Origin: Tetradesmus obliquus
Taxonomy: Eukaryota; Chlorophyta; Chlorophyceae; Sphaeropleales; Scenedesmaceae
Direction of reading: 5' to 3'
Assembly (NCBI GenBank): GCA_030272155.1
Contig: CP126194.1
Location: 4,269,501-4,333,500, forward strand
Length of the DNA: 64,000 nt
Shown here in pieces: positions 42,047 through 52,831 of the stretch. Position numbers and translations under genes: made by a program. The notes beneath the pieces are model-generated. The model had not been told where the DNA came from and searched no databases. It worked only from the letters and a program-made list of their open reading frames with translations. Numbering within the stretch: position 1 is the stretch's first letter; each line of letters opens with the position of its first letter.

Positions 42047-42777
42047 AAAGCGCAAGCTGGTGGCTGAAGTACCGCCTGCAATCCCTCCAGGCTGGAGGCC
42101 ACCCCCTGGCGGCTTGCACTTCCAGCATGCGGTGATGAACCTGCCTGCCTCAGCGGTTGAGTTCCTGGATGCATTCAGGGGCGCCTTTGATCCTGCCAGC
42201 TGGGCTGGGCAGGCGCTGCCGCTGGTGCATGTGTACACCTTCATGAAGAACGAGAGCGAAGCAGGTGAGACGGGAAATTGACTTGTTGCTGAGCTAGTGA
42301 CATGATGACCGTGCCTGTATCCGTGTATCACCTCTATCAAAACAAACAGCTGGGTTGCAAGTCCTGCGAATGAATGGCGCATGCCAGGCGTCGCAACTTG
42401 CACGCCAGCTGTGCATCACAGCACAGCTGCACACCAGGGCAGTGTTTCTGCTGTGGCACAACACGGCAGCACTCTGTGGATGTATTTTAGGGAACACGAC
42501 TGCCCTGCCCCACCTTCACATGTGCCAAGGTCCCTGACATCCCTGTATGTGTGCTGTGCTACCTGCAGATGTCATCGCGCGCGTGGAGGCAGCTCTTGGG
42601 GGCAAGCTGGAGGAGGCCCCCAGCATACACACGGTGCGCGATGTGGCGCCAAACAAGCTGATGCTGTGCGTGACGTTCAGGGTGCCACAGGCCGTGGCGT
42701 TTGCTGGCAGGCAGCCGAGCGAGCAGCAGCAGCAGCAACAGGTGGAGCAGCAGCCAGCAGCAGCAGCAGCAGCAACT

Positions 42778-42822
<45 letters not shown>

Positions 42823-42870
42823 AATGGCACGACAGAAGGCAGCCCAGCAGCAAAGAAGCCACGCACTTGA
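38954..42870 (+). CDS. TRM5: TRM5, tRNA (guanine37-N1)-methyltransferase
   Basis: SAM-dependent enzyme that methylates G37 next to the anticodon to prevent frameshifting. Eight exons in phase: 38954-39063, 39353-39453, 39889-39998, 40506-40661, 40971-41087, 41413-41544, 41724-42264, 42569-42870, giving 522 aa. Family blocks: [18 protein letters not shown] (the D2 domain GHIAHLNLR), [32 protein letters not shown], the SAM loop [20 protein letters not shown] (about 221-240), [17 protein letters not shown], and the NLP motif in [19 protein letters not shown] (381-383). A Gln/Ala/Pro insertion of about 60 residues (291-350) interrupts the catalytic domain, and the last ~60 residues are Gln then Ala runs ending KKPRT. 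Which compartment (nucleus, cytosol or organelle) is not clear. Confidence 0.94.
40399..40440 (+). repeat. Exon-edge echo in TRM5 intron 3 (copy of exon 4 start)
   Basis: AACAGATGCAAAAGCTGCTG then CCTGAGGTAGGCGAGG copies the acceptor and start of exon 4 (40498-40545: CAGAAGCTGCTGCCCGAGGG then AGTCGAGG). The copy has a usable-looking AG acceptor. Confidence 0.82.
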
Positions 42871-44262
42871 AGGTCGCAGCAGCTGCTGCCAGGTGCTTTA
42901 CTGATATGAATAAGACAATTCTAAGCATGGTGTGCACAGCAGCAGCCCAGGCATCAAGATGCGCAGCTGTGCATGACCAGCGTACTTCGGTATCCTGGCT
43001 TTGTATGAAATTCGTTATTTTGCATCAAGGGATCCACTGGCAGCTGGTGCAGTGGTGGGGCTGCAGGCGGCACAGCAAGCATGCCTGGCACAGCTCAGCC
43101 ACTGGCTGCGCTGCTGCTGCTGGCAGATGGTAACAGTGATGTCAAGGCGTGAACTGCGGTGTTGTGGGGTCCCACAGGATTGGAGTGCGCTTGTTGCAGC
43201 GCACGGGCAGCTGCTGCAGCTTGTTCAGTCTCTTCTTGCGGTGTCATAAGGCAAGAGAAGCCCCCTGCCAAAGGCACTTGAGCAAACCCTGCTGTAGAGC
43301 CCCCATGTGCCATACTCTCCTTACCGCAAGCTTGCCTCAAAACAGTCACTTGAGGCCTCTAGGGGTCCTATTGGATCTTGAAAAACCTTTGCAGTGTCTC
43401 GGCAATCCACTCGTGGCTGTTCAGATTCACCTGTGCGAGGCCTTGTCTATGCAATCCAGTTTCAGTCTCTACAATGCAAAATGCCGTCTGCACAATTAAC
43501 TTTGACTAGAATAGACACAGTCCTTTCTACAGCGAGCAATCCCTAGGGCAGACAGGGGCACGGGCAGAATCTTAATAACCACTTGCCATGTCCTGCTGCC
43601 GCAGCAGATAGCGGCTATCTGCTGCTGTGGGGTGCACACAGTTTGTTGACAGCAGCTAGTGCACACACAATGTCATGAAATCATCAAATCATCAATATGT
43701 TGGGAATGGTTGTTGCTGGTAACTTAGTGACTTAGCGCCTGTGCTGCAGTGGAAGTATCTGCCTGCAGCTGCAGCACTCCTGCATGTGTGCCTGACAACC
43801 ACGTAGCAATGCAGAGGCTGAAACGTTCCATGAGTGCTGTCACTTACTCATCATTTGACTGTGAAAGCCGTTGGCGGGTTGCTCCAGGTTGCTTCACCGA
43901 GCTTCGGCAGTGCAAGGTCAACGGACAGCTGCTGCGGAGTGTCTGGAGTCGCAGCTGCGGCGTGCATGGCTGCTTTAACTTACTTGAAATGCTTATCGTG
44001 AAGCGTTGAGTTGATTAGCGAGCGGCTACTGCTGTATTGAGCGAGCGGGGTTCAGTTTCCCGGGTCCGGGACCCGGGAGCAAAGGGACTCCGGAGATTTG
44101 ATGTTCAGCAGTCGCTCGTTACTTGGAGTTCACTGAGCAATCCTTCTCCAAAAAACAGGACGCATATTAACCAGTGGAAAGCAACATCATATCTGATCGT
44201 TCATCGCACCTGTTGCCTTGATCAAAAAGCAACAAACTTGGGTGGTTGAGAAGTCGAGCATC
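42871..44262. other. Intergenic between TRM5 and the sulfatase gene
   Basis: TRM5 3' UTR and the sulfatase promoter. No gene recognised. A short GC-rich palindromic segment (TTTCCCGGGTCCGGGACCCGGGAG) lies at 44054-44078, about 190 bp before the sulfatase start. Confidence 0.4.
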
Positions 44263-47200
44263 ATGCGCTACTTGCTATGCTTGCTCCTTGTGCTTTGTGC
44301 ATTGGTAACAACCGTATTCGCGGATACTGTCCCTGCGCATGGCAACAAGGGGCGCGACCACAAGAGCAAGGGCATGTTCAAGGGCAAGAACGTGGTGATG
44401 TTTCTGAGCGATCAGGTGGGTGATTTGGTTGTTGACATGCCTCTTACATGAAACACAACATACTTACAACATGACTAATCGACATAGACCAGTGCACAGC
44501 TTGTTGTTGTTACTGCAACAAGCTGTACAGCTGGTCCATGGGTGATCAGGTAGATCAGCCATGGCTGTGCCTGCTGCTTGCTGGTCTACCTGCTCATTGC
44601 TGTTGACAACAACAAGCACTGTACTGGTCCATGGCTGAATGGGTGGACCAGCAATGATTATTCCAGCAGCAGGCCTGCTAGCAGAACCAGCGTAACCAGC
44701 TCTGGCTAGCTCAGGTATCAGCAACAACAGTGCAAGGTGGAATGCAACCACACGCGGTTGGTGGCATATGCCACCGGCTGGCGTGTGAGTTCATGGTTTG
44801 ACCTGAGCTTGCCCGGCAGGCATCATCACGGGCAGGCAGCACCCCTGCAGCTGTGCACACCCCCACACCACACACGTGCTCACCCCCTAACCACGTGCAC
44901 GCTGCTGCTGCTGCTCACCCCCTCAATCACCCCCTCCCACCCCCAGGAGCGTGCCCCTCAAGATTGGCCCACCGGTTGGGTCGAGAAGAACCTGCCCGGG
45001 CTCACACGCCTGCAGCGCAATGGGCTCACATTTAAGCGCGCCTACACCAATGCCTGCATGTGCACCTCCGCGCGCGCTGCGCTGTTCACGGGGTACTTCA
45101 ATCCACAGCACAATGCACGCTATGTGCTAGAGCAGGACATGCCGTCATCCCTGTACCCACAGGTGGGTGCTTGTTTGTGTTTGCTTTGATTGTGTTTTGT
45201 GTGTTGTGTGCAGTGCCATGGCCTGGTGGCAGAGAAAAGTATGGCTGGCTTGCAGGAGTGGCAGCACGCAGCAGGTGCACTTGGCATGTGATCAATGAAT
45301 GGGGTGGTGCAAAGGGCTTTTCTGATAAGGGTTTGGGGTGAAGGGGTTTACGGTGATGTAGGGTTCAGGTTGCCCTGGTTAGGTGAATATGTGAAAAGGT
45401 GTTGTGGCTGATGGGTGGAGAGGTGAAACAGCGAGCACGCAGGTGCCGTGCACGTGGGTGGGTTGAATTGAGTGGTAAAACAGCTAGCATGTGCAGTGCG
45501 TGGGTGGGGTGGAGTGGTGAGGCAGCAAGCAGGTGCAGTGGGTGGGTGGGGAAATGAGTCTCAGGCATTTTAACGCAAATCAGAGTGAACAAGGGGTTAT
45601 GCTGCTACACCTCAAAGGTTAAAATGCGTGTGGGCTGCAGCAGAAGCAGCTGTGTGGTTTCTAAAGTCAGCACTTTGCAGCAGTGGAGATGAGCATTACA
45701 CTTGCACCATTCCAACCATCCAACCACGCCACAACCTGCCCTGCCTTCCCTGCCCCTACTGCTCCCCCCCAGGTGAACACCCCCAACAACCTCCGCAACC
45801 TGGCCACAGCAGCAAGGGATGCAGGCTACTCGGTGGTCTACAAGGGCAAGATGCATGTGAGCACGCCTGCCACTTCGTTTTTGAACTTTTTTGATTTTTA
45901 TTTAATTATGCCCAAGAGAGCACCTCCGGAGATGTAAAAATATATAAATGTAGACTGCCTGTCATGGTTTTGGTCAGGCTGCTGGTCTATTCTCCCTTAT
46001 CACCCTCTCTCACTTTTCATGTTGTTCTTGTTTGCGAGTTCTTGTTTGCTTTGCTTATGTGATCCTGTGCCGGCCACTTGTCCATTCTTCTTTGTACAGC
46101 TGCCGCGAGCTGATCACTCACGTTGCACCTTTAGGGCCTGAGTTCAAACTCCTGCTGATCATACCGTCATGTAACACGTCACATGACACATCCATATATC
46201 ATCTGCTGCTGCCAGGCTTGCCACTGGGCAACCTTGCTGCCCTCATCTCCTGCCTCACCCTGTGCATGCCAAGATACCGAAGCCACAAAGCCTAAACCAT
46301 AGTCCCTCACCACACTCTTGTTGCCCCCCTGCAGCTGTCCAAGCCCCTCAACCCTGACTACACCTGGAGCAGCGCCGACGCACTGCAATACGGTGGGTGG
46401 CTGCACAGCAGCGCGGTGGCAGTACAGCAGCAACAATGCATAGCAATACGCTGGGCAGCGGTACAGCAGTACGGTGGCAGTACAGCAGCTCCAACGCACA
46501 GCAATACGGTGGGTGGCTGTACAGCAGTGCGGTGGCGGTACAGCAGCAACAATGCATAGCAATACGGTGGGCAGCGGTACAGCAGTACGGTGGCAGTACA
46601 GCAGCTCCAATGCACAGCAATACGGTGGGTGGCTGTACAGCAGTGCAGTGGCGGTACAGCAGGTACAATGCACAGCAGGACGGTGGCCAGCGGTGCAGCA
46701 GGACGGTGGCAGTACAGCAGCTCCAATGCACAGCAGGACGGTGGGTGACAGCCTTAGTGCTGCGACATTACGTACGTACGTGCTAGTCACAGGCTGTGAT
46801 CATGCTGCATTGATTATTACACATGCACACAGATGCAGATCCCCCTTTAAAAAACGTCACACACACAACACAACAGCACAAATAAATGTTCACATGCCCG
46901 CTGCACCTACACAATCCCACCTCTCTGTTCTTCCTTTTGGAACACAACAACTTTTCCCACCTTGAGCGCGTCACTTGCTTTTGATACCCCCCTTAACACA
47001 CATGTGTACACACACTGCCCTCCCTGCAGGTTGGACACGCTGGAACTACCCCGATGCCGGTGCCAACCAGTCCCTGGCAGAATCAGGTGGCAGCCCATCA
47101 TTCAACGACAGGTGGGGCGACATCTCCTAATTATCTCAGGGTTTAGGCACCTCCTAATTATCCAAACCCTGCCAAGTACAATTTAAACCCTGCTGAGCCC

Positions 47201-50200
47201 AACCCTAGGTGCATGTATTGGTGCATGCTGAAGCTGGTGCTGTCCAGCGCTTGACAACAGTCATCCTGCTTGTGACAATACCCTGGGATTTCAATGGCAT
47301 TCGCTTCCTTTCACATCATGTGGTATGTTGAACTTGGTACGGACAGCAGGGATAACGAGATAGGCAAGATAACTATCCATCCAACAAGCCGGGTGAGGAC
47401 GGGGTTCATATCCTTTTTTGCTGCAACCCACACCCTGCCCAATATCAACAAACCCACAACGTATTGGTGTACAATAATGTATTGTATTTGTTGCAACAGG
47501 AGGTTCATGGAGAGTGAGGGGCCAGTTGAGAAGGGTGAAGAGGGCGCTCTGCAGTGGATCCTGCAGCAGGCGGTGCGCAGCCAGCCCTTCTTCCTGGTCA
47601 TATCACTCGTCAACCCACGTGAGTGCGCACTGCAGCATGCTGGGGGTTGTGGGGAATCACACCAGTATGTTTGTCTACACGGGGGGTGGGAGAGCAGATT
47701 TAGTGCATGGGTTGGCCGCGTGTGTAGGTGGGTCGATGGCTGCTGTGTGGTGTTGCTGATTGCACAAGAGCGTGGCGTTGGAGCCACTGCTGCTGTTGCA
47801 CCGCAGTATTGAGCAAGAGCTGTTCAGTGTCTGCTGCCTCAGTACACTCCCCATCTGCTAGCTGCAGTGGCAGCGACGGCGGCAATCAGAGTATACCCAC
47901 CAGCAGCAACACTCCTAAGCTGGCATACACTGCGAGACAACGGCAGCTGTTCTGCCAATATGCACATACAGACAGCAACACCACAAATCACACAATCATC
48001 CATTTTCAGACGCTTTGTCACTTGCCCACTCTTGCCGTCTTTATTCTTCCTGCAGACGACGTGTTGTTCTACCCTGCCCAGTTCAATGCATCTGGCTACT
48101 CTCCTGACCTGCTGAAGGGTGACATACAGCTGCCACCAACCGTCAATGAGTCACTCATCACAAAGGTGAGCCGGCCAGTCCCTACCTAGCATGCAACATA
48201 CAACAGACACAAGTAGAATGTGTGGGGGGGGGAGGGAGGGGGCGGCGTTCACAAGTCCTGCCATGGTTGTGGTCAGTGGTGGCGTGACATGGCATCCTGT
48301 GCAGTTCCCAGGCTCTGGGCTGAACTGACAGCACCCCTTGTGACTCACAATGATAATGATATGAGGCTAGCGCGAGAGAAGGACAGAGTGCAGATTTAGC
48401 CTTAACTGTGTGAGTGTGTTTTTTTGGGGGGGGGGGAAGCGTACACATGCTCACACACAAGTTCACCGCAAACAGTGAGTCCCACACCACACACCCCAGA
48501 CGACCCCTAACACCCCAATCCCTGACTCACACACACACCCCTGCCCCGCGCACACCCTCTACCCCACTTCTGTCCTGTGCAGCCCTCTGCGCAGCGTGAA
48601 TTCCGTGTGTTGGGAGCAGGTGGCCTGTCACCAAGCGGTCCGGAGCAGCAGACAGCGTACGTCAACTTTTACGCCAACCTCATCAAACAGGTGTGCTGGG
48701 AGCTAGGCTTTGGTGTCTGTGCTCCAATTTGATCAATTAAATAACCAATTAATCAATTGTCAGTGCGGTGTTGGTCTCTTTTATGTATTTGACCAGGTCC
48801 ATCATGATGAACATGTGCTAGGCTGTTCTTGGCTGTTCCAGCATGCCATGCATCAGCAAACAACTGCGCGCGCACATCAAAAATACAAAACATTTTAATT
48901 CCATTTCCTGCTGTGCTGCCTGCATGGACCAGACTGATGCCGTCCTAGTCAATGCGCTTGACGCCCTGGACAGGGTGGGGCTGACACGCAAGACAGTAGT
49001 GGTGAAAACAGCAGACCATGGAGAGGTGAGGGGCAGGCACAGTAGGGTTTAGGGTTCAGAGGTTGGCGCAGTAGGGTTTAGGGTTCAGAGGTTGGGTCAA
49101 AACTAAACCCTCAACCTTAGCTGTACCTACCACCTTTGTTGGCGGCATCTGCGCCTACTGCTGCCAGCACAAGGGATTGCAGAAGCAGGAGCTCACAAGC
49201 AGCAGAAGCAGCAGCAGCAGCGCCGATGTTGTCAGGGGTACCATAGAGTGCGTCCGCACCACACACAAAAACCTGCACCCCTCACATCAAACAACCACAC
49301 CACACCCTTAATCCTGTTGTACTGCCCGTTCTGTACTGCTGCCCTGCACTGTACTGCACCTTCAGATGGGCACCAGCCACGGCGGCCAAATCCAAAAGAA
49401 CTTCATGATGTACGAACAGGCCACCCGTATACCACTGGTCTTCTCAAACCCCGAGCTGTACCCCACACCCCTCGAGACCGACGCCCTCGTGTCACATGCG
49501 GACTTCACCCCCACCATTGCAAGCCTGCTCGGCACACCAAAACCCGCGCGCGCGTCGTGGCCGGGTGTGGATTACTCATCGGTGGTTATGAATCCGCGCC
49601 GCGCAAAGCCGCCCCAGGATTACGTGATCTTCACTTTCGATGACTTTCAGTCGGGTCAGGCGCAGAGCAACACCACAAACCCAGTCTATGTGCAGGCGCC
49701 GTGCAATGTGCGGGCCATCATAGAGTCCCGCTACAAGTTTGCAGAGTGAGTGATAGGGGGTGGTGGTGGCTGCGTCACACCAAGCTACGCAAAACACTAT
49801 CCAGGAGCTGCATCCTACTACTGCCGTATGATGCGTGCTGCACTTTGTTGCCGGCTGCTTTCGCCGTCATACCGCCATGAATTGCATGTGTACTGCCTGA
49901 TGTTCACGCACTGCTTCTTTCTCTTTCTGCAGGTACTATGATGCCAATGCCCAAAAGCCCTCCCAGTGGGAGATGTACGACCTGGCAACCGACCCGCAGG
50001 AGAGAATCAACCTCGCATGGGACGGCCACACGCGCACACCACAGCAACAGGCACGTTGTTTGTCCATCTGCAGTTTTTCATGCTGCGTTTTGTCCCTGTT
50101 ATTCAACCTAACTGACTGCCACAACCACAAGGAGCCATAAACAAAATAAATAAATAAAAAATAAAAAGACAGTCAGGCTGTGTGCACCTGTGCGTACCTC

Positions 50201-51053
50201 AGCCAACAAACAGCGGGCTTTGTGTGTGTGTGTGTGTAACTCTGCGTGCAGGTGCAATACGACCGTCTCAAGTCTAAGCTGGCATGGGTGACTGCCACAC
50301 GACTGGCGCCGCTGAGGGGACAGACAGTGGCAATCAACCTCACCTGTGAAACGGCCCGGCAGACAGCCACACAGGACCAGGTGTGCGCTGGGGGGTGTGA
50401 CGTGTGTGGTGTTGGGTTTGTCATATTTCAGACTGCTGCCTGGCTTGAGACTTAGAGGCTAAACCTCAAATGCTAACAGGCCTGTTCTAAAACCTGTTCT
50501 AACTGTTTAAAAACCTCAAATGCTGAACATGCCTGTTCCCTAGGGCTGAGGTCTTTGCAAAAAACATTGATGTACCAGGCAGCTGCTGCTGCCTCCACCC
50601 TCTCGTATGTTGTGTTTATGCCACCCCTCACTCACCTAGGGGCACCTCTATCACAGCTGCTGCTGCTGCCACTCATCCACTGCTGCTGCTGCCAATGCAC
50701 TGCTGCTGCTGCACACCCACACACACCACCCGCAGGGCAACGTCACCGGCCAGCCTGTTGGCGGTTGGCCATCCAACATCGCCAACTCCACGGTTGCCCC
50801 AGGAGCCACAATCACGCTCAACTACACCAGCAGCGGCACCAATGTGGCATGGCGCATTTTCAGTGGCTCTGGGAGCCTCTATGGCACTGCATCTGCTCCG
50901 GCTGGCGGCAGTACAATGAGTGGTGTTGCGCAGATCTCGGGCGGTACAGGTGCGTATCGTGGACTCAAGGCGGCTAACTTGATGTTCAAAGCAACCAATG
51001 CACAAGGCAGCAGTGGAAAAGTGACGATCAGCGGCACGGCAGCGTACCAGTGA
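44263..51053 (+). CDS. Secreted sulfatase (arylsulfatase / choline-sulfatase-like)
   Basis: Type I sulfatase that hydrolyses sulfate esters, probably outside the cell for sulfur supply. Thirteen exons in phase: 44263-44415, 44947-45162, 45773-45856, 46335-46392, 47030-47111, 47500-47618, 48056-48165, 48583-48690, 48933-49025, 49366-49745, 49933-50050, 50252-50380, 50736-51053, giving 655 aa. Residues 1-20 (MRYLLCLLLVLCALVTTVFA) form a signal peptide. Metal and active-site blocks: VVMFLSDQ; the sulfatase signature as ACMCTSARAALFTG with Cys90 as formylglycine candidate; VVVKTADHGE-MGTSHGG, then YEQATRIPLVF. The Pro after the Cys-X is Ser here. Residues from about 550 on form a separate Gly/Ser/Thr-rich beta-type domain ending GGTGAYRGLKAA and GKVTISGTAAYQ. 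The intron after exon 11 appears to start with GC rather than GT. Confidence 0.9.
45421..45550 (+). repeat. Minisatellite of about three units in sulfatase intron 2
   Basis: Three diverged units share the order GGT(G/A)AAACAGC(G/T)AGCA..., then CAGGTGC.GTG, then GTGGGTGGG. They begin near 45421, 45471 and 45514. Confidence 0.75.
46390..46745 (+). repeat. Minisatellite built from the exon 4 splice donor in sulfatase intron 4
   Basis: A tandem repeat with a main period near 116 bp and shorter subunits. The subunit GCAATACGGTGGG is the end of exon 4 plus its donor (46385-46398) and recurs at about 46500 and 46617, and with one or two changes near 46443 and 46559. The array is rich in GTACAGCAG and GCGGTGGC steps. 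It begins at the real donor, so the intron grew from the splice junction itself. Confidence 0.9.
49042..49116 (+). repeat. Telomere-like TTTAGGG repeats with inverted partner in sulfatase intron 9
   Basis: GTAGGGTTTAGGGTTCAGAG occurs twice in tandem (about 29-bp period), then ACTAAACCCTCAACC follows as an inverted partner, so the intron RNA can fold into a hairpin near its 5' end. Confidence 0.8.
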
Positions 51054-51998
51054 GCGGTACTGCATACCTTAGCCCTCCCAGCCAAGGGGTTTTGGAGCAT
51101 GGTGTTGATTTGCGCGGTGATGTGTCGATACACATTGAGTGTGCTGTGTGCTGGCTTCAAGTGCTGAGCTGTCCCTGACGGTCATGGTTTACAAATGTTC
51201 AATGCCGACTCTGGTTTGTGTGCAAGAACATGCTTTGCTGGCTGTTCTTGCTGTGTGCGTTTGGAGGCTGGTGGGTCATGGCTTGCTGCCTGCCCACCCC
51301 AGCTGCAGGAACATCGGGTGTGTGCAAGGATATGTGTGCAAGGATATGTTCTGTTGGAGAGCAATGCCAAATTGAGAGAAAAGCTGTGCAGCCACCCTGA
51401 TGAAATGGGTGGCGAGCAGGCTGAATAGGGGCACTTTGAAACACAGTATGGCCTTTGAATTCTACTGCCCCAGCCGTTGGAGCTGCTGTGTGTCGTATGA
51501 TTACTGACATTGTTGGTAGGTCACAGCCAGCTCCGAGTCGGGTGTGGTCACGCAAGTGTGTTATGGCAGCGCCTGCATGACTGCACTGCACTCTCTACTG
51601 GCAGAGGGGCCCTTTTGCTAGACCCTAATTGCAGTGGGCTGGGCCTGCTAGACCCCTGCCCTAGCTAGCTATAGCAGTGGTTATGGCGAGACAGAGCAGA
51701 CCCCTAGCTACCCTAGCCAGGTGGCACCCTAGCCCGGCCAAGCTGGGGGCTAGCAGCGGGCCTAGCTGGCGACCTAGCAGGGTCTAGTTGCAACTTGCTT
51801 GTTGACGTTCACAATTTGCGTTTGCTGCATTGGTCAAGCTGGGCAGACCGGCTGGCGCCCCAACGAACGACTCTTCCGTGACGTCATCACCACTGCCATC
51901 AATGATGTTGTTTACGATAGCACATGCACCTGAACCTACAGCAACATTAGCGACGCTGCTTGGCAGCCCCGATGCCTCGCAGACCCTAGGGCGCGCTG
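51054..51998. other. Spacer between the sulfatase gene and the tandem array; CTAG-rich segment
   Basis: No gene recognised. 51617-51790 holds about a dozen CTAG tetramers, most within GCTAGACCC or CCCTAGC contexts, far above chance. 51830-51998 is open in one frame up to the array edge, but without an ATG. Confidence 0.6.
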
Positions 51999-52000
51999 CT

Positions 52001-52025
52001 CAGCTAGGTATGGTACAAACGTAGC
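52001..52025 (+). repeat. Inverted repeat, left arm
   Basis: CAGCTAGGTATGGTACAAAC then GTAGC. Its reverse complement recurs at 52697-52721 with two changes (GCTACGTTTGTACCAT then GCCCAGCTG). In units 2 and 3 four more outer bases (GTCT) also pair. The outer edge coincides with the left edge of the array. Confidence 0.85.
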
Positions 52026-52696
52026 ATCTGCATTTTGCAACAAATCAACACAGCTTGCAAGCAGACAGCCATGCTGGCATAGCAACCTGCTGTATGTGGC
52101 AGGCACAGTAAGGCACAGCTGCCAGTGCTGCTGCTTTGGTTTGCTTGCATCCCAGTTGCACAGCAGGGCCCTCACCTGCCAGCAGCAGCAGCTCCAAACT
52201 GCTAGTGATTTTGAGCTCCAGAATTCGCCTTGATCACACAGCATGGATGTTTGCAGGAAACTGTGTAGAATACTAGTACTCAACAAACTCTGTGCAGCCA
52301 CACTAGCTGCACGCGCGCAGCAGCTGCCGGTGGGCCTGAAGCGGTGTTGAGCAGTATGTAACAGATATGACAGTTGAAATGGCATGTGCAGCGCACAGCG
52401 CAAAGCAGCAGAGCGCAACCGCAGCGGCAGGGCACTTGGCACACCAGAACTGCAGTGCCTGATCAGCCAGCAAGGGAAGGCCAGAAGTATTACAATACAC
52501 ATCAAAACACGTTGCAGGCAGCAGCACCCACAGCAACACTCTACAGCGCAAGTTAACATATGTAACAGCCGAGTCGGGGCACTTCAGGGCAACGTGTTTT
52601 CAGCACTTTTCTTGCAGCACACTGTGCCACTGCTAACAGCTCAAATTGATTTAGATTCGTCGTTGAAAGCTTGACATTTATATGTAGGCCACTTGT

Positions 52697-52721
52697 TCGC
52701 TACGTTTGTACCATGCCCAGC
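52697..52721 (-). repeat. Inverted repeat, right arm
   Basis: Partner of 52001-52025. It is followed by a separate perfect 8-bp stem, GGTCAAAC (52727) pairing with GTTTGACC (52758), just upstream of the transposase frame. Confidence 0.8.
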
Positions 52722-52831
52722 TGAGACCGGTCAAACTCCATGATGCTGCATGCTGTTGTTTGACCTGACCAGTTACTTCTGTTCACACTGCCGCTAGAAG
52801 CACAGCTAACATATCCATATGTTTTGGATTC

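Noticed and set aside
46179-46790. 203-codon minus-strand frame with repeated HRTAV/CCTAT-like segments
   Set aside because: Periodicity comes from the intronic minisatellite; no stops arise because the unit length keeps the frame. Not a repeat protein.
51830-52024. Plus-strand frame ending QLGMVQT at the array edge as a small gene
   Set aside because: No ATG start; its last residues are simply the inverted repeat arm read through.
52001-52721. The 721-bp segment as a stand-alone MITE
   Set aside because: It has an inverted repeat pair but no TA or other target duplication, and in units 2 and 3 an open frame continues through its left arm, so independent mobility is not supported.
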